Positions 46,406 through 56,457 are shown, counted from the first letter of the stretch. The stretch: 64,000 nt of DNA from Bryobacterales bacterium (GCA_025350625.1 JANXXL010000131.1:1-64000); one strand, 5' to 3'. Numbers and translations: made by a program. Notes: generated by a model not told the origin, from the letters alone.

Positions 46406-47560
46406 TTATAGCAAAGACGTCGCGAGGGCCGCCACGTCCGCGGACGCCGGGAGGCTGCCCTGGGCCAACGCCTGATTGCCGCCACCGCGCCCGCCTGCGG
46501 AGGTAACCGCGGCCTTCACGCGATCGCCGGCATGAATTCCGGAGTCGGCCGAGGCCGCGAGCAAAACCGACGGCGGATTCGCCGACACCACCAGGAACAC
46601 GGCCTTCCCCTGCGCCACGAAGGCTTGCGCCCGAGTCCGCGTGGCGTCATCGATGGGGCCATGCTGGGTAATACGGCGTATACCGTCGGGGCCACGAGCG
46701 GTCGCGTCCCATAGTTCGCGGCCTTCACGCTGGGCGAGTTCGGAGGCCAGGCGCTGATTAGATTTTTCGAGCGTCTTGACGCGCTCGAATTGGGCTGCAA
46801 CCACGGCGGGGGTTTCGGCTGCCGGGGCCGAAAGCTGACGTGAGACTTCCTGGAGCGTCCGGAAATCGGCGCGCGCGTGGCGAAGCGCCCGCAGGCCGCA
46901 CACGAATTCCAGGCGGATGTTGCCGCGAATCTTTTCCGTCTTGCGCACAAATACCGGACCAATCTCGGCAGTGCTGCGTAGGTGGGTACCGCCGCACGCG
47001 CTGCGGTCGATCCTGTCGATCGCAATCACCCGCAGAGTGCCGCTGCGCTGCGATTCCTTGCGCAGTCCCAGGCCGGCCGTGCCGTCTTCGAAGGTGATCG
47101 TGAGGGGCCGGGCTTCGCGCACGATTTCGGCGCAGCGGTCTTCCACCCGCTCGATCTGAACTCCCGTGATTGCAGGGGCCGTTATATCGATGGTTGACAC
47201 CTCGGAACCCAGGTGAAAGCTAACTGTGGAGATTTTGAACAAATCTTCGAGAACCGCCGACAACAAGTGTTGCCCGCTATGCTGCTGCATGTGATCGAAG
47301 CGGCGCTCCCAGTTAATTTGGCCGGTGATTTCCCCCGCTGAAATCGAGGTGTCCAAGACGTGGGCCATCCGATCTTCTTCGTCGATTACGTCGATGACGT
47401 TGGCGGCGCCCAGCGTCCCGGTGTCGAACGGCTGCCCGCCGGAGGTGGGATAGAACGCGGTCCGGTCAAGGTAGACGCGGCGTCCTTCGTCGGCGGTTTC
47501 GATCACCTGTGCGCGGAAATCCCGCAGGTAGCAATCCTGGTAGTAGAGGCGTTCGGTCAC
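46406..47560 (-). CDS. AlaX-type alanyl-tRNA editing protein with DHHA1-like C-terminus
   Basis: 384 aa; YLDRTAFYPTSGGQPFDTG; HMQQHSGQHLLSAVL; IDRSACGGTHLRSTAEIG. Confidence 0.92.
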   Translation of the reverse strand: MTERLYYQDCYLRDFRAQVIETADEGRRVYLDRTAFYPTSGGQPFDTGTLGAANVIDVIDEEDRMAHVLDTSISAGEITGQINWERRFDHMQQHSGQHLLSAVLEDLFKISTVSFHLGSEVSTIDITAPAITGVQIERVEDRCAEIVREARPLTITFEDGTAGLGLRKESQRSGTLRVIAIDRIDRSACGGTHLRSTAEIGPVFVRKTEKIRGNIRLEFVCGLRALRHARADFRTLQEVSRQLSAPAAETPAVVAAQFERVKTLEKSNQRLASELAQREGRELWDATARGPDGIRRITQHGPIDDATRTRAQAFVAQGKAVFLVVSANPPSVLLAASADSGIHAGDRVKAAVTSAGGRGGGNQALAQGSLPASADVAALATSLL

Positions 47561-47566
47561 GATTTT

Positions 47567-48007
47567 CTAGGGGGCGGGAGAGGTGATTTCCACCTCGGCG
47601 CGGATGAACTGCCAGTCCGGTAATTCATAGATGCGCAGCTTGGTAGTGGCAGTGGCGGCGACATCCTTGATTTCCTGGGGTCCCAGCGCCGGAACCTTGG
47701 CTTCAAATTCCGTGATGGGCGGGTCATCGGGCTTGGACGCTGTCGTCACCAGCCGGATCTTAAGGGTTAAGTCCCCGATATCCGCCTCGGAGTGATTGAC
47801 CACTGCAAACTTGATGTTCAGCTTGCCGGCGGAGGTTTCAGAGATCCGGTAACCGGATAATTCCAGATACTTGGCCAGCGGGTGTTTATTCGAGACGATG
47901 GTGGTGGTGGCCTCCGGAGCGCCCGCTTTTTTAAGCGGGTTGGTTTCGGGCGAAGGTGCCGAGCACGCTGCCAGCATGAAAATAAGTGCGACCGGGGCGA
48001 ATCTCAC
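47567..48007 (-). CDS. Hypothetical lipoprotein
   Basis: 146 aa; lipobox FMLAACSAPSP; beta-rich body. Confidence 0.7.
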   Translation of the reverse strand: MRFAPVALIFMLAACSAPSPETNPLKKAGAPEATTTIVSNKHPLAKYLELSGYRISETSAGKLNIKFAVVNHSEADIGDLTLKIRLVTTASKPDDPPITEFEAKVPALGPQEIKDVAATATTKLRIYELPDWQFIRAEVEITSPAP

Positions 48008-48070
48008 GGTATCTTACATGGTACACGGTAGCCGCCTGAAACCGTGATAATGATGGTTACGAGTGGAGGC

Positions 48071-48721
48071 ATGGCCGGACATATCCGCGAGCAGTTCGAC
48101 ACCGTCTTCCGGCGCGATCCGGCGGCCCGCAGTGTGCTCGAAATCGTACTGTGCTATCCGGGCTTCCACGCTATCCTGCTGCATCGGATGGCGCACCGTC
48201 TCTATAGCGCCGGATGGTTTACGCTCGCGCGCGTGATCTCGCAATTCTCGCGCGCCGCGACTGGCATTGAAATCCACCCCGGCGCCTGCATCGGACGGCG
48301 CTTTTTTATCGATCACGGCATGGGAGTGGTGATCGGCGAGACTTCTGAAATCGGCGATGACGTGCTGGTGTATCAAGGCGTGACGCTGGGAGGCACCGGC
48401 AAGGACACCGGCAAACGTCACCCGACCATCGGCGATGGCGTGGTCATCGGGACCGGCGCAACTATTCTGGGCAACATTCGCATCGGCGATCACGTCAAGA
48501 TTGGCGCCGGGAGCGTAGTCGTGCATCCGGTACCGGATCATTCGACTGTCGTAGGCGTGCCCGGCCGGGTGGTCGGCGACGATCAGGAATTCGAACCGCT
48601 GGCGCACGGCGACTTGCCCGATCCCGAAGGCCGCGCCATCGATGAACTCTCTAAACGCGTGGCGGAGCTGGAGGCTACGATCAAGGCTTTGGCAGATGAG
48701 AAACTTTCTTCGAAGCGTTAA
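48071..48721 (+). CDS. cysE: Serine O-acetyltransferase
   Basis: ORF 48044..48721; left-handed beta-helix; [46 protein letters not shown]. Confidence 0.95.
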   Translation: MAGHIREQFDTVFRRDPAARSVLEIVLCYPGFHAILLHRMAHRLYSAGWFTLARVISQFSRAATGIEIHPGACIGRRFFIDHGMGVVIGETSEIGDDVLVYQGVTLGGTGKDTGKRHPTIGDGVVIGTGATILGNIRIGDHVKIGAGSVVVHPVPDHSTVVGVPGRVVGDDQEFEPLAHGDLPDPEGRAIDELSKRVAELEATIKALADEKLSSKR

Positions 48722-49289
48722 CTTTTTGTCGATCGCGCTCTGGGCCGCAGCCGCCGCGCCTGCCGCCGATATCACTTTCTGGGTGGAGCCTTGCTCCGTC
48801 ATGAATTCCGCCTGCGATGCCGGCGATGCGGATCTCGCTCGGTGGGCTTTGGAGGCCTGGAAAAAGGCGTCCGGCGGCCAACTGCATTTCGTTGAGACTA
48901 AGGATCGGGCCAACGCTCTCCTGCGGGTTCTGTGGGCCGATAAAAATAGCGGACTTTATGGGGAAGCCGTAACCGTGAACGTCAATGGCCGACGAGGGTC
49001 TGAGTTGCACATCCTGATTGCGGAGCCCCCCGGAAAAGACCGGCTGCTGCGGGACACTATCGTTTATTTAACGTGCTTGCATGAGTCGGGCCATGCGATG
49101 GGGTTACGCCACACGGCCGCATTTCCTGACATCATGTACAGCTTTCAGTTCGGCGGCGATATTGATGAATACTTTGGGCGTTACCGTCGCAAGTTGACTA
49201 CTCGCGAAGACATCCGCAAGAACTCCGGGATGTCAGCGGCCGACCGCGACGCTCTCCTCGAAAGCATACCGAAAGGCGTTCCGCGCTAG
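48696..49289 (+). CDS. Matrixin-type zinc metalloprotease
   Basis: ORF 48642..49289; [19 protein letters not shown] (HExxHxxGxxH plus Met-turn). Confidence 0.87.
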   Translation: MRNFLRSVNFLSIALWAAAAAPAADITFWVEPCSVMNSACDAGDADLARWALEAWKKASGGQLHFVETKDRANALLRVLWADKNSGLYGEAVTVNVNGRRGSELHILIAEPPGKDRLLRDTIVYLTCLHESGHAMGLRHTAAFPDIMYSFQFGGDIDEYFGRYRRKLTTREDIRKNSGMSAADRDALLESIPKGVPR

Positions 49290-50150
49290 TTGGTCGAGCT
49301 GATCTTCGGTGAACCCGAACTCGCGTGCGGCCAGCTCGTACTCGCTCGCCAGCGTGCAGTTGAAGAGCGCCGGGTCGTCTGAATTAAGGATGATCGGGAC
49401 ACCGGCGTCATAGAGATGTCTAATGGGATGGGCCGCGAGCGACGCCACTGCTCCCGTGCGCAGGTTGCTGGTGATGCAGACTTCGAGCGGAATTTGATTG
49501 GCGGCCAAATGCGCAACCAGTGCCGGGTCTTCAATGGCGCGAATACCGTGGCCGATGCGCTCCGCGCCAATTTCGAGCGCTTCCCATACGCTCCAGGGAC
49601 CAGCGATCTCGCCCGCGTGACACGTGAGCCGCAAGCCGCGATCACGCGCTTCGCTATAGAGCCCGGCGAATAATCGCGCGGGGCCGCGCTCTTCATCGCC
49701 CCCGAGGCCGATCGCAACCACTCCTTCGCCCACGCGCTCGGCGGCAAGATCGAACACCGGTTTGGCGGTGTCCACGCCGAACTGGCGAACGGCGTCGAAA
49801 ATCCAGCGCACCGTGATGGGCGTCCGGGCGGATTCCTGCATCAATCGCTGATAGATCGCGGCAAGGTCCTGCTGTTTCCATAACACGACGCCGACCGATA
49901 GAATCACTTCGGCGTAGATCACACCTTCGCTCGCAAGACGCTCGAAGAGACGGCGAGCGACGCGCGCGTAGTGGTCCGGTGTCCGCAGGCGCTGGTTCAC
50001 CCACACAAAGCTCTTGAGAAATCCGGCGAAATCGGTATAGGCTGTGTGGGCGGCGATCTCCTCGCGCGTGAGTGTGGGATCGATTTCGAGTAGTGTTTCG
50101 GGTTCGACGGAACCATCCAAGTGCAGGTGCAATTCGGCTCGCGGCGGCAT
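49233..50150 (-). CDS. Adenosine deaminase family protein
   Basis: ORF 49233..50234; start [63 protein letters not shown]. Confidence 0.94.
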   Translation of the reverse strand: MPPRAELHLHLDGSVEPETLLEIDPTLTREEIAAHTAYTDFAGFLKSFVWVNQRLRTPDHYARVARRLFERLASEGVIYAEVILSVGVVLWKQQDLAAIYQRLMQESARTPITVRWIFDAVRQFGVDTAKPVFDLAAERVGEGVVAIGLGGDEERGPARLFAGLYSEARDRGLRLTCHAGEIAGPWSVWEALEIGAERIGHGIRAIEDPALVAHLAANQIPLEVCITSNLRTGAVASLAAHPIRHLYDAGVPIILNSDDPALFNCTLASEYELAAREFGFTEDQLDQLARNAFRYAFEESVAVGR

Positions 50151-50169
50151 CCAATGCCATAATAACGGT

Positions 50170-52062
50170 GTGCAGGCAGCCCCCGTCGCTTCTTCCTTGA
50201 CCTCCTTCGAGCTGCACTTGCACGGCGAGGGCACCCACCACGAGAGCTACCGGATGCTGGGCTCGCACTTGGTGCGTCAAGAAGGCGCGCAGGGCGTTCG
50301 TTTCGCTGTCTGGGCGCCGAATGCCAAGGAAGTCACAGTAATCGGCGAGTTCAACCGATGGAATCGCACCAGCCATCCCATGCAGCATCGCGACGGCGGC
50401 GTTTGGGAACTGTTCATCCCGGCGCTGGGGCCGGGCGAGCACTACAAGTATTGCGTGGTGTCGCGCGGTGGCGAGATTCAGGAAAAATCGGACCCCTACG
50501 CCTTCTTCGCCGAAGCGCCGCCGCGCACCGCGTCGATTGTCTGGGGCCTTAACAACCACACCTGGGGCGATCAGGATTGGATGGAGGCTCGCGGCAAGCG
50601 CAACCTGTTGCGCGAACCCGTCTCTGTCTATGAAGTTCACCTGGAATCGTGGATGCGTAAGCCCTCGAACGAATCGCTGAGCTACCGCGAGCTGGCCGAC
50701 CGCCTGGTCACGTATGTGCGCGACCTAGGGTACACGCATTTGGAGCTGATGCCGGTGATGGAGCATCCGTTCTCCGGCTCCTGGGGCTATCAGGTCACCG
50801 GATACTACGCGCCCACCGCGCGCTTCGGCACTCCCGACGACTTTCGCTACTTTATCGACTGCGCCCATCAAGCCGGCCTGGGTGTGATTCTCGATTGGGT
50901 GCCGGGACATTTCCCGCGCGACGCCCATGGCTTGTGGCGCTTCGACGGAACGGCGCTCTATGAGCATGCAGATCCCCGCCAAGGCGAGCATCGCGAATGG
51001 GGCACGCTCATTTTCAATTTCGGCCGCAATGAAGTGCGCAATTTTCTGCTATCGAACGCGCTCTATTGGCTGAGAGAATTCCACATCGACGGCCTGCGTG
51101 TCGATGCCGTCGCGTCCATGCTCTACCTGGATTATGCGCGCGAGCAGGGCGAATGGATTCCCAACCGCTTCGGCGGGCGGGAGAACCTGGAAGCCATCGA
51201 CTTCCTGAAACGGTTTAATGAGCTCGCGCACCAGGAACCGGGCGCGATCACCATTGCCGAGGAATCGACGGCCTGGCCCGGCGTTTCTCGCCCGGTCTAC
51301 ACCGGCGGACTGGGCTTCACCATGAAGTGGAACATGGGCTGGATGCACGACATGTTCCAGTACTTCATCAAGGATTCGGTTTTCCGCAAATATCACCAGC
51401 AACTGATCACCTTCAGCATGCTCTATGCCTTCACGGAAAATTTCATGCTGCCGGTATCGCACGACGAAGTGGTGTATGGGAAACGGTCGCTGATTTATAA
51501 GATGCCGGGGGACGAATGGCAGCGCTTCGCCAACACCCGCGCGTTCCTGGCCTACATGTTTGCGCATCCCGGCAAGAAACTGCTCTTCATGGGGACCGAG
51601 TTCGGGCAGACTTCCGAGTGGAATCACGACACGCAGCTCGAATGGCGGCTGCTCCAATACCCTATCCACTACAAACTGCAAACCATGGTGAAGGAGTTGA
51701 ACTGGCTTTACCGGCGCGAGCCTGCGCTCTATGAAGTTGACGACACCTACCACGGCTTCGAGTGGATCGACTTGCAGGATGCCGAATCCTCGATCATCAC
51801 GTTTATCCGCTTTGCGCGCAATCGCGAGGACTTCATTGTGTTCGCCTGCAACTTCACGCCCGTGCCCCGCGAAGGTTACCGCATCGGGGTCCCCAGAGGC
51901 GGTCTCTACCGCGAGTTGTTCAACACCGACTCGGAGCTATTCGGCGGAGCCAACCTGGGTAATGCCGGCGCGGTGATGGCGGATGAGAACCCCCACCACG
52001 GGCGTCCCGCCAGCCTGGTGATCACCCTGCCGCCCCTCGCGGTGGTGGCATTCAAGCCATAA
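50170..52062 (+). CDS. glgB: 1,4-alpha-glucan branching enzyme
   Basis: ORF 50044..52062; GTG start 50170; [53 protein letters not shown]. Confidence 0.95.
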   Translation: MQAAPVASSLTSFELHLHGEGTHHESYRMLGSHLVRQEGAQGVRFAVWAPNAKEVTVIGEFNRWNRTSHPMQHRDGGVWELFIPALGPGEHYKYCVVSRGGEIQEKSDPYAFFAEAPPRTASIVWGLNNHTWGDQDWMEARGKRNLLREPVSVYEVHLESWMRKPSNESLSYRELADRLVTYVRDLGYTHLELMPVMEHPFSGSWGYQVTGYYAPTARFGTPDDFRYFIDCAHQAGLGVILDWVPGHFPRDAHGLWRFDGTALYEHADPRQGEHREWGTLIFNFGRNEVRNFLLSNALYWLREFHIDGLRVDAVASMLYLDYAREQGEWIPNRFGGRENLEAIDFLKRFNELAHQEPGAITIAEESTAWPGVSRPVYTGGLGFTMKWNMGWMHDMFQYFIKDSVFRKYHQQLITFSMLYAFTENFMLPVSHDEVVYGKRSLIYKMPGDEWQRFANTRAFLAYMFAHPGKKLLFMGTEFGQTSEWNHDTQLEWRLLQYPIHYKLQTMVKELNWLYRREPALYEVDDTYHGFEWIDLQDAESSIITFIRFARNREDFIVFACNFTPVPREGYRIGVPRGGLYRELFNTDSELFGGANLGNAGAVMADENPHHGRPASLVITLPPLAVVAFKP

Positions 52063-52207
52063 CTCTGACCGCCTGAAGCTGATCTTTCCGCGCACGAGTT
52101 TGTTGGCGACTCGCTCGGCAGGCACCTGTGCGACCCATCACTAAGCTGAGAAATTTAGGGGCATTTAGCCCGTGAGGTACAATCAAAATCGAAGAGAAAG
52201 GCACGCC

Positions 52208-52393
52208 ATGGACGCATTGGTTGAGAAACTCGACGCCAAACTGAAACAATGGAAACCGGAGACGGCCGCCGACGTGCGTTATCGCGTGGCCGAAATGATT
52301 GTTCTCGCCGATCAAGATGCACTGGACCTGATTCGTTCGCGGTCGATTGAGCAGGAGGTTTTGGATAGGCTCGATGACCCCACGTTCCGGTGA
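52208..52393 (+). CDS. Antitoxin-like small protein upstream of a MazF/PemK remnant
   Basis: 61 aa MDALVEKLDAKLKQWKPETAADVRYRVAEMIVLADQDALDLIRSRSIEQEVLDRLDDPTFR; overlaps toxin ORF start by 20 bp. Confidence 0.65.
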   Translation: MDALVEKLDAKLKQWKPETAADVRYRVAEMIVLADQDALDLIRSRSIEQEVLDRLDDPTFR

Positions 52394-52585
52394 AGTCTGG
52401 CTGGCTGATCTTGGTTTGGCAGCCAAAACGCGGCCCGTCGTAGTCGTCTCGCGTCACGATCCCGATCCGCCGCGCGCTCTGGTGCTGTATGTGCCTCTCA
52501 CCATCAAGCCGTAGCAGCACCTTTTGAGGTACCAGTACTCTCACGACGGTGGCGCTATTGATGCGATGCGAGCGAAGCCGGATAG
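52374..52585 (+). pseudogene. Truncated and frameshifted MazF/PemK-like toxin
   Basis: ATG 52374: MTPRSGEVWLADLGLAAKTRPVVVVSRHDPDPPRALVLYVPLTIKP* (stop 52512-52514); shifted frame continues AAPFEVPVLSRRWRY*, matching PemK-like FEVP segment. Confidence 0.78.
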
Positions 52586-52592
52586 TTGAGCT

Positions 52593-52772
52593 ATGAATTT
52601 TTCACAAATGGCTCCGAACGAAGGTCCGGTAACGACTACCGGTCAAGTGCAGGAGTCTCTCATCGGCCCGCTAAGCACGCCGGAGCCAATGGGAATGATA
52701 TTACTCGGAACCGCGTTAATTATAGTCTTCATTTTTCTGCGCCGCCGTTTGCCATCATCCCAAGAATCCTAG
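52593..52772 (+). CDS. Short ORF with PEP-CTERM-like tail
   Basis: 59 aa MNFSQMAPNEGPVTTTGQVQESLIGPLSTPEPMGMILLGTALIIVFIFLRRRLPSSQES*; PEP + TM + RRR. Confidence 0.6.
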   Translation: MNFSQMAPNEGPVTTTGQVQESLIGPLSTPEPMGMILLGTALIIVFIFLRRRLPSSQES

Positions 52773-52829
52773 GCTTTTGCCCACTGCTTTGTCTCTGGTT
52801 GTATAAAAAGTGTAGGGTATACTCCAGAA

Positions 52830-54077
52830 ATGTTCCGCACGCTGTTAGCGCTGCTGGTGCTAAGCGCCGGAGTAATGTGGTGCCAGCCGGTTGGGGGTTC
52901 ACGCGCTCCCGCTTTTGATGTAGTTGCTGCCACTGACGCTTATCTCGCTAAGGTTCCTGCCGAGAAGAAGGCCCAGTCGGACGCGTATTTCGAGGGTGGA
53001 TACTGGTTGATCCTTTGGGATTTCCTCTACGCCGCGGCGGTCTCCGTGCTCCTGTTGTCGACGCATCTATCGGCTCGAATGCGTTCGTTCGCGGAACGCA
53101 TCACTCCCTACCAGCCGCTGCGCACGTTTGCTTATTGGGCGCAGTATCTGGTGGTGACGTTCGTAGTGGGTGCTCCACTCGCGGTCTATGAAGGTTTCAT
53201 CCGCGAGCACCAGTACGGTCTGGCGACCCAGACTTTCGGACCCTGGTTGGGTGATCAACTGAAGACTTTCGCGGTCACTTTGTTTCTTGGAGGGTTCGCG
53301 ATTGCTGTGCTCTTCGGAATCGTGCGCCGTCTGCCGCGCACCTGGCATATTTGGGGAGCCGTCGCCGCCTTCGCTCTGGTCGCAGTGCAGGCGATGATTT
53401 TTCCGGTATTTATCGCGCCCCTATTCAACCAATACACCAAGCTCGACGATCCCGCCATCCGCGAACCGATTCTGAGTCTGGCTCGCGCCAACGGAATTCC
53501 CGCTACTGAAGTCTACAAAGTGGACGCATCGCGCCAAAGCACGCGCATCAGTGCGAATGTTTCCGGTTTCCTCGGCACCGAGCGCATTACACTCAATGAC
53601 AACCTGCTGACTCGCGCCACCCTGCCCGAAATCATGTCGGTGATGGGTCACGAGATGGGCCATTATGTGCTGAATCACGCTTACAAAGGTCTGCTGGTAT
53701 TCCTTATCGTGTTAGCAGTGTTTTTCGCAGGGATGCGACGCGCACTGGAGTGGTCGCTCGGCCGCTGGGGCGCGCGGTGGGAAATTCGCGGGGTCTCCGA
53801 TCCGGCAGTGTTGCCGCTGGCGGTGCTAATTATTTCAATTTTCAGCTTTCTCTACACGCCGATTGGCAATACCGTCACGCGGACCATGGAATACGAAGCA
53901 GATATGTACGGGCTAAACGCCGTACGCCAGCCGGATGGGTTTGCCGACATCGCTCTCAAACTCGCTGAATACCGCAAGCTGAGCCCCGGTCCGCTCGAAG
54001 AAATGATTTTCTTCGATCATCCTTCCGGTCGCACGCGTATCTTCTCCGCGATGCGCTGGAAAGCCGAGAACCGCTAG
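52830..54077 (+). CDS. M48-family (Ste24/CAAX prenyl protease 1-like) metallopeptidase
   Basis: 415 aa; VMGHEMGHYVLNH HExxH; RTMEYEADMYGLNAVRQP; multiple TM. Confidence 0.94.
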   Translation: MFRTLLALLVLSAGVMWCQPVGGSRAPAFDVVAATDAYLAKVPAEKKAQSDAYFEGGYWLILWDFLYAAAVSVLLLSTHLSARMRSFAERITPYQPLRTFAYWAQYLVVTFVVGAPLAVYEGFIREHQYGLATQTFGPWLGDQLKTFAVTLFLGGFAIAVLFGIVRRLPRTWHIWGAVAAFALVAVQAMIFPVFIAPLFNQYTKLDDPAIREPILSLARANGIPATEVYKVDASRQSTRISANVSGFLGTERITLNDNLLTRATLPEIMSVMGHEMGHYVLNHAYKGLLVFLIVLAVFFAGMRRALEWSLGRWGARWEIRGVSDPAVLPLAVLIISIFSFLYTPIGNTVTRTMEYEADMYGLNAVRQPDGFADIALKLAEYRKLSPGPLEEMIFFDHPSGRTRIFSAMRWKAENR

Positions 54078-54079
54078 GG

Positions 54080-55198
54080 CTACCACAACACGCGCTCCAG
54101 CGCCTCGCAGAAAAAGTATTCGCCCCACATCACGGATTCATCCACGCCCAGCCCTTTATGCACGTGATACACGCCGCCTTTGAGGATGCCTTGCCATTTG
54201 GGATCGCGCTTTCCTAGATGCTTTTCACAGAGCGACCGCAAAATGCGCACCGCTGTCGACCAATAGAGGTGCCCCTTCATTGAATCCGGCACCAGACGGC
54301 ACAGGCGCAGGAGCCCAGCCGCATAAATCGCCGCCGCCGAGGTATCGAGCAAGGTCCGGTTCTCGGCGGGCGCGTTGAAGTCCCAAGGCGGTATGCCGTC
54401 GCTCGGCGAATGCGTGATATAAAAATCGGCGCACGCTTGTGCGGTTTCAAGGTAATGCGGGTCGCGGCTGTATTCGTAGACGGTGGCGAAGCCGTACATA
54501 GCCCAGCTCAAGCCGCGCGACCAGCAGGAATCGCCGCGATAACCCTGATGGGTCGTTTGATGCAAAAATTCGCCGGTATCGGTGTCAAAAACCCCTTCAT
54601 GTCCGGTGGAACCGTCGCCACGAACGAGAACGCGCCGCGTGGTCCGCGCATGGCGCAGGGCGATATCGCGCAATTTGCGATCGCCGCTCTCGCGCGCGGC
54701 ATAGAGAATGATGCCGACGTTCATCATGGTATCGATGAACACCGAGTTGTCGGCCACGAAAGAACGTAAGTAGCCGCCCTTCTCCTTGAAACGCATGGCC
54801 AGCGTGCGTCCGGCTTCGATCAGCACGTCGCGGCGCGCGGGATCGGGGTGGAGGCGATGCCAGCGATAATAGGTCGACAGAAATAGAAACCCTAAATCGT
54901 GTGCGTCGCGATCTTTCTTCCGCGGCTCGATGGGTTCGGTGTAGCGCACGGCGTTTTCGTACCAGAACTTCGCTTCCGCTGAATCAGGCTCGGCGTGCTT
55001 GTAGAAGATCCACATCATGCCGGGCAGGAAGCCGTCGGACCAGTGAGTCCACACCTGGCCTTCATGCTTCCACTCGCCGTCTTTGGTATGCAGGGGATAC
55101 AGCATGGGGTGCTTCTCGATCAGTTTGCGGACCTGGCGCTGCGCGAATTGGTAGGAGTGCGTGAATAGTTCCCCGGTGTCGCTCGAAAGGTGAATCAT
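54080..55198 (-). CDS. Glycoside hydrolase family 88 (unsaturated glucuronyl hydrolase-like)
   Basis: ORF 54080..55657, likely start MIHLSSDTGELF; HDLGFLFLSTYYRWH; GYRGDSCWSRGLSWAMYGFA; DTSAAAIYAAGLLRL. Confidence 0.85.
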   Translation of the reverse strand: MIHLSSDTGELFTHSYQFAQRQVRKLIEKHPMLYPLHTKDGEWKHEGQVWTHWSDGFLPGMMWIFYKHAEPDSAEAKFWYENAVRYTEPIEPRKKDRDAHDLGFLFLSTYYRWHRLHPDPARRDVLIEAGRTLAMRFKEKGGYLRSFVADNSVFIDTMMNVGIILYAARESGDRKLRDIALRHARTTRRVLVRGDGSTGHEGVFDTDTGEFLHQTTHQGYRGDSCWSRGLSWAMYGFATVYEYSRDPHYLETAQACADFYITHSPSDGIPPWDFNAPAENRTLLDTSAAAIYAAGLLRLCRLVPDSMKGHLYWSTAVRILRSLCEKHLGKRDPKWQGILKGGVYHVHKGLGVDESVMWGEYFFCEALERVLW

Positions 55199-55279
55199 GT
55201 AGTGCCTATCATTATAGGCTCGCCATCGCGCGCAGTCCGCCGGACGAACCGGCTTAGCGGATCTGCTACGATCAAAAAA

Positions 55280-55510
55280 ATGCCCACGAAAATCACTATC
55301 CGCGACAACGGCTCCATCCGCGTCGAGGGAGACTTTACCATTTACGACATGAATGGCAACCCCTTCGACCTCGCCGGCCGGGGAACCATCGGCTTGTGCC
55401 GCTGCGGACAGTCGGAGAACAAACCATTCTGCGATGGCGCCCACGGTAAGACTGGCTTCCAATCGGCGTGCCCGGCGCGGGCTTTGCCGCCTCCCGTAGC
55501 CAAATCCTGA
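55280..55510 (+). CDS. CDGSH iron-sulfur domain protein
   Basis: ORF 55190..55510; MPTKITIRDNGSIRVEGDFTIYD...GLCRCGQSENKPFCDGAHGKTGF. Confidence 0.9.
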   Translation: MPTKITIRDNGSIRVEGDFTIYDMNGNPFDLAGRGTIGLCRCGQSENKPFCDGAHGKTGFQSACPARALPPPVAKS

Positions 55511-55639
55511 CGCGCGCGTCATCGCGGATAGCATCTTTCTACGGCGATTCAGCGTTGCGTTTTCCTGCTTCTTAGTCTGGATTACAGGGACATCCTTAAG
55601 TCGTGACGGGAGAGAAGTTGTCTCCTTACGGAACCAGTT

Positions 55640-55713
55640 AGGGAAGACGAATCCCAAATCGGCTTACCGGAGCTACTTTTCCGGCCCGTGGTGGGTTCGT
55701 TTGCCCTAAGGAG
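55640..55713 (+). promoter_or_regulatory. Candidate structured 5' UTR ending at the RBS of the PEP-CTERM gene
   Basis: Arm AGGGAAGACGAATCCCA 55640-55656 pairs with TGGGTTCGTTTGCCCT 55692-55707 (one mismatch, one bulge), inner CCGGA/TCCGG hairpin, AAGGAG immediately after. Confidence 0.5.
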
Positions 55714-55722
55714 AATCCCGAA

Positions 55723-56457
55723 ATGATGCTGCTTGCCCGAACGATCCCAAAATTGCAGATTTTGGTCTTGACGCTGGCTGCGTTGACAGCACCTGCTTAC
55801 GCCACGATCAGCTATACCGCATGTACAACCGGATGCGTGGATGCCAATGGCACGTACGCCATCTGGCAAACCGCTCCCGGCTCGGCCGGACTGACGTTCT
55901 CGATGTCCCCCAGCACTTTTGCAGCAGGCAATCTTGCAAGCGGCGTGTACACCGATGGCACGGGCACGGTGTTCACCGGCTATAACGGAGCGAGCATCGA
56001 CACGCTTATGAGCGTGTCCGGAAGTTCACTGCTCGAAGGAGGCAATGGAACCGGCACTGGAATCGAAATTCTGCTCCCGGCGAACACCTACGCATTCGCC
56101 ATGAATTTCACTATGTTCGGTTCCTCCTTTTCCACGTACTATGAGGCGGTGGGCAACCACAACGTGAACGGGACCAACTTTTCAACCAATGTAGTGGGCG
56201 CCGGATCAAGCCAGTTCTTTGCCATCACCAGCACTTCGCCACTGACCCAGTTGTTTATCGGTCCGAATAGCAGCGCCGGTCACCTGCAAATTAATAATTT
56301 TGAAATCGGACAGGTAGCGCCTACGCCGGAGATTTCAACCGTCGCCCTTATCGGCAGCGGACTGGTTCTCGTAGGACTGCTGCGCCGCAGCCGGATGCAG
56401 AAGCGGAGCAAAGTTCCGTCAGGCCAGAACCCGTTCGAATGCGGGATCGCGACCTAG
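55723..56457 (+). CDS. PEP-CTERM-like secreted protein
   Basis: 244 aa; signal peptide; C-terminal APTPEISTVALIGSGLVLVGLLRRSRM. Confidence 0.78.
   Translation: MMLLARTIPKLQILVLTLAALTAPAYATISYTACTTGCVDANGTYAIWQTAPGSAGLTFSMSPSTFAAGNLASGVYTDGTGTVFTGYNGASIDTLMSVSGSSLLEGGNGTGTGIEILLPANTYAFAMNFTMFGSSFSTYYEAVGNHNVNGTNFSTNVVGAGSSQFFAITSTSPLTQLFIGPNSSAGHLQINNFEIGQVAPTPEISTVALIGSGLVLVGLLRRSRMQKRSKVPSGQNPFECGIAT

Noticed and set aside
48014-48913. 299-aa - strand ORF
   Set aside because: Antisense to cysE and the matrixin gene, both with strong motifs.
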